A DNA stretch of 64,000 bases from Cephalopachus bancanus (taxonomy: Eukaryota > Chordata > Mammalia > Primates > Tarsiidae): positions 17,410,501 through 17,474,500 of the forward strand of contig JAPVLO010000019.1 in the NCBI GenBank assembly GCA_027257055.1. The letters run 5' to 3'. Numbering within the stretch: position 1 is the first letter of the stretch; every line of letters begins with the position of its first letter. Below, in pieces: positions 63,888 to 64,000 of the stretch. Position numbers and translations under genes: made by a program. The notes under the pieces were generated by a model. That model ran no database searches and had not been told where the DNA came from. It worked only from the letters and a program-made list of their open reading frames with translations.

Positions 63888-64000
63888 TTTTTTTTTTTTT
63901 TTTTTTGAGTTGGAGTCTCACTCAGTTGCCCAGACTGGAGTGCAGTGGCCGCTCCCATTTCTGGAAGCAAACCTGCTGGGCTCTGGCGATCCTTCCCCCT
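63888..64000 (-). mobile_element. Alu, cut by the window edge
   Basis: Long T run then GAGTTGGAGTCTCACTCAGT and CCCAGACTGGAGTGCAGTGG. Confidence 0.93.

Larger units (their letters stand above)
55061..64000. other. Intergenic region downstream of ATP6V1B2
   Basis: No coding exon recognised. Alu-dense. Unassigned stretches: 55,070-55,600, 56,590-57,440, 58,285-58,765, 59,890-60,350, 60,660-61,140 and 63,075-63,325. Weak MIR-like pieces lie at about 57,020-57,190 and 58,190-58,280, and an old fragment at about 58,770-58,910. Confidence 0.6.

Overview
This is a vertebrate nuclear genomic window from a primate. It carries large introns with GT/AG junctions, many dimeric Alu elements, MIR, L1 and MaLR LTR fossils, and two recognisable protein-coding genes. 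Most of the Alus are not simian types. They share derived bases (GAGTTGGAGTCTCACT at the antisense start, ATAAATCAAAAAATTAG in the linker, GTAGTTCCAGCTACTTGGAAGG in the right arm), and the tRNA/Alu-derived SINEs typical of lemurs, lorises and galagos are not seen. Two kinds of internally deleted mariner element are also present. A tarsier is the best guess by exclusion; this is an inference, not a database result.

Layout. Positions 1-11.9 kb hold the 5' half of SLC18A1 (vesicular monoamine transporter 1) on the minus strand: five complete coding exons and the start-codon exon, encoding about residues 1-271, plus a probable non-coding first exon near 11.7 kb. The rest of that gene lies beyond the left edge. 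Positions 12-23.6 kb are intergenic, with an MLT1-like LTR, L1 3' ends, a MER2/Tigger-like DNA transposon, MIRs and a tandemly duplicated L1 fragment with a TG/TA microsatellite. A CpG island at about 23.7-24.4 kb is the promoter of ATP6V1B2 (V-ATPase B2 subunit), which runs on the plus strand from 23,883 to 53,468 in 14 coding exons. These total exactly 511 codons plus stop once a single extra G in exon 10 is discounted. Its 3' UTR reaches about 55.06 kb and contains an Alu. Positions 55-64 kb are intergenic and Alu-rich, with an L1 3' end and a mariner copy cut by the right edge.

The two genes are divergently oriented about 12 kb apart, the same order as in human 8p21. They are functionally linked: V-ATPase acidifies secretory vesicles, and VMAT1 uses that proton gradient to load monoamines. 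Nothing in the sequence shows co-regulation.

No exotic gene system is visible. The points most worth checking are: (1) the one-base frameshift in ATP6V1B2 exon 10, with an alternative acceptor that would restore the frame; (2) two kinds of internally deleted mariner, one keeping the C-terminal transposase region and the other the N-terminal DNA-binding region; (3) two polyadenylated copies of a retroviral-LTR-like 3' end, one inserted inside a mariner; (4) two young Alu subfamilies separated by linked diagnostic changes.
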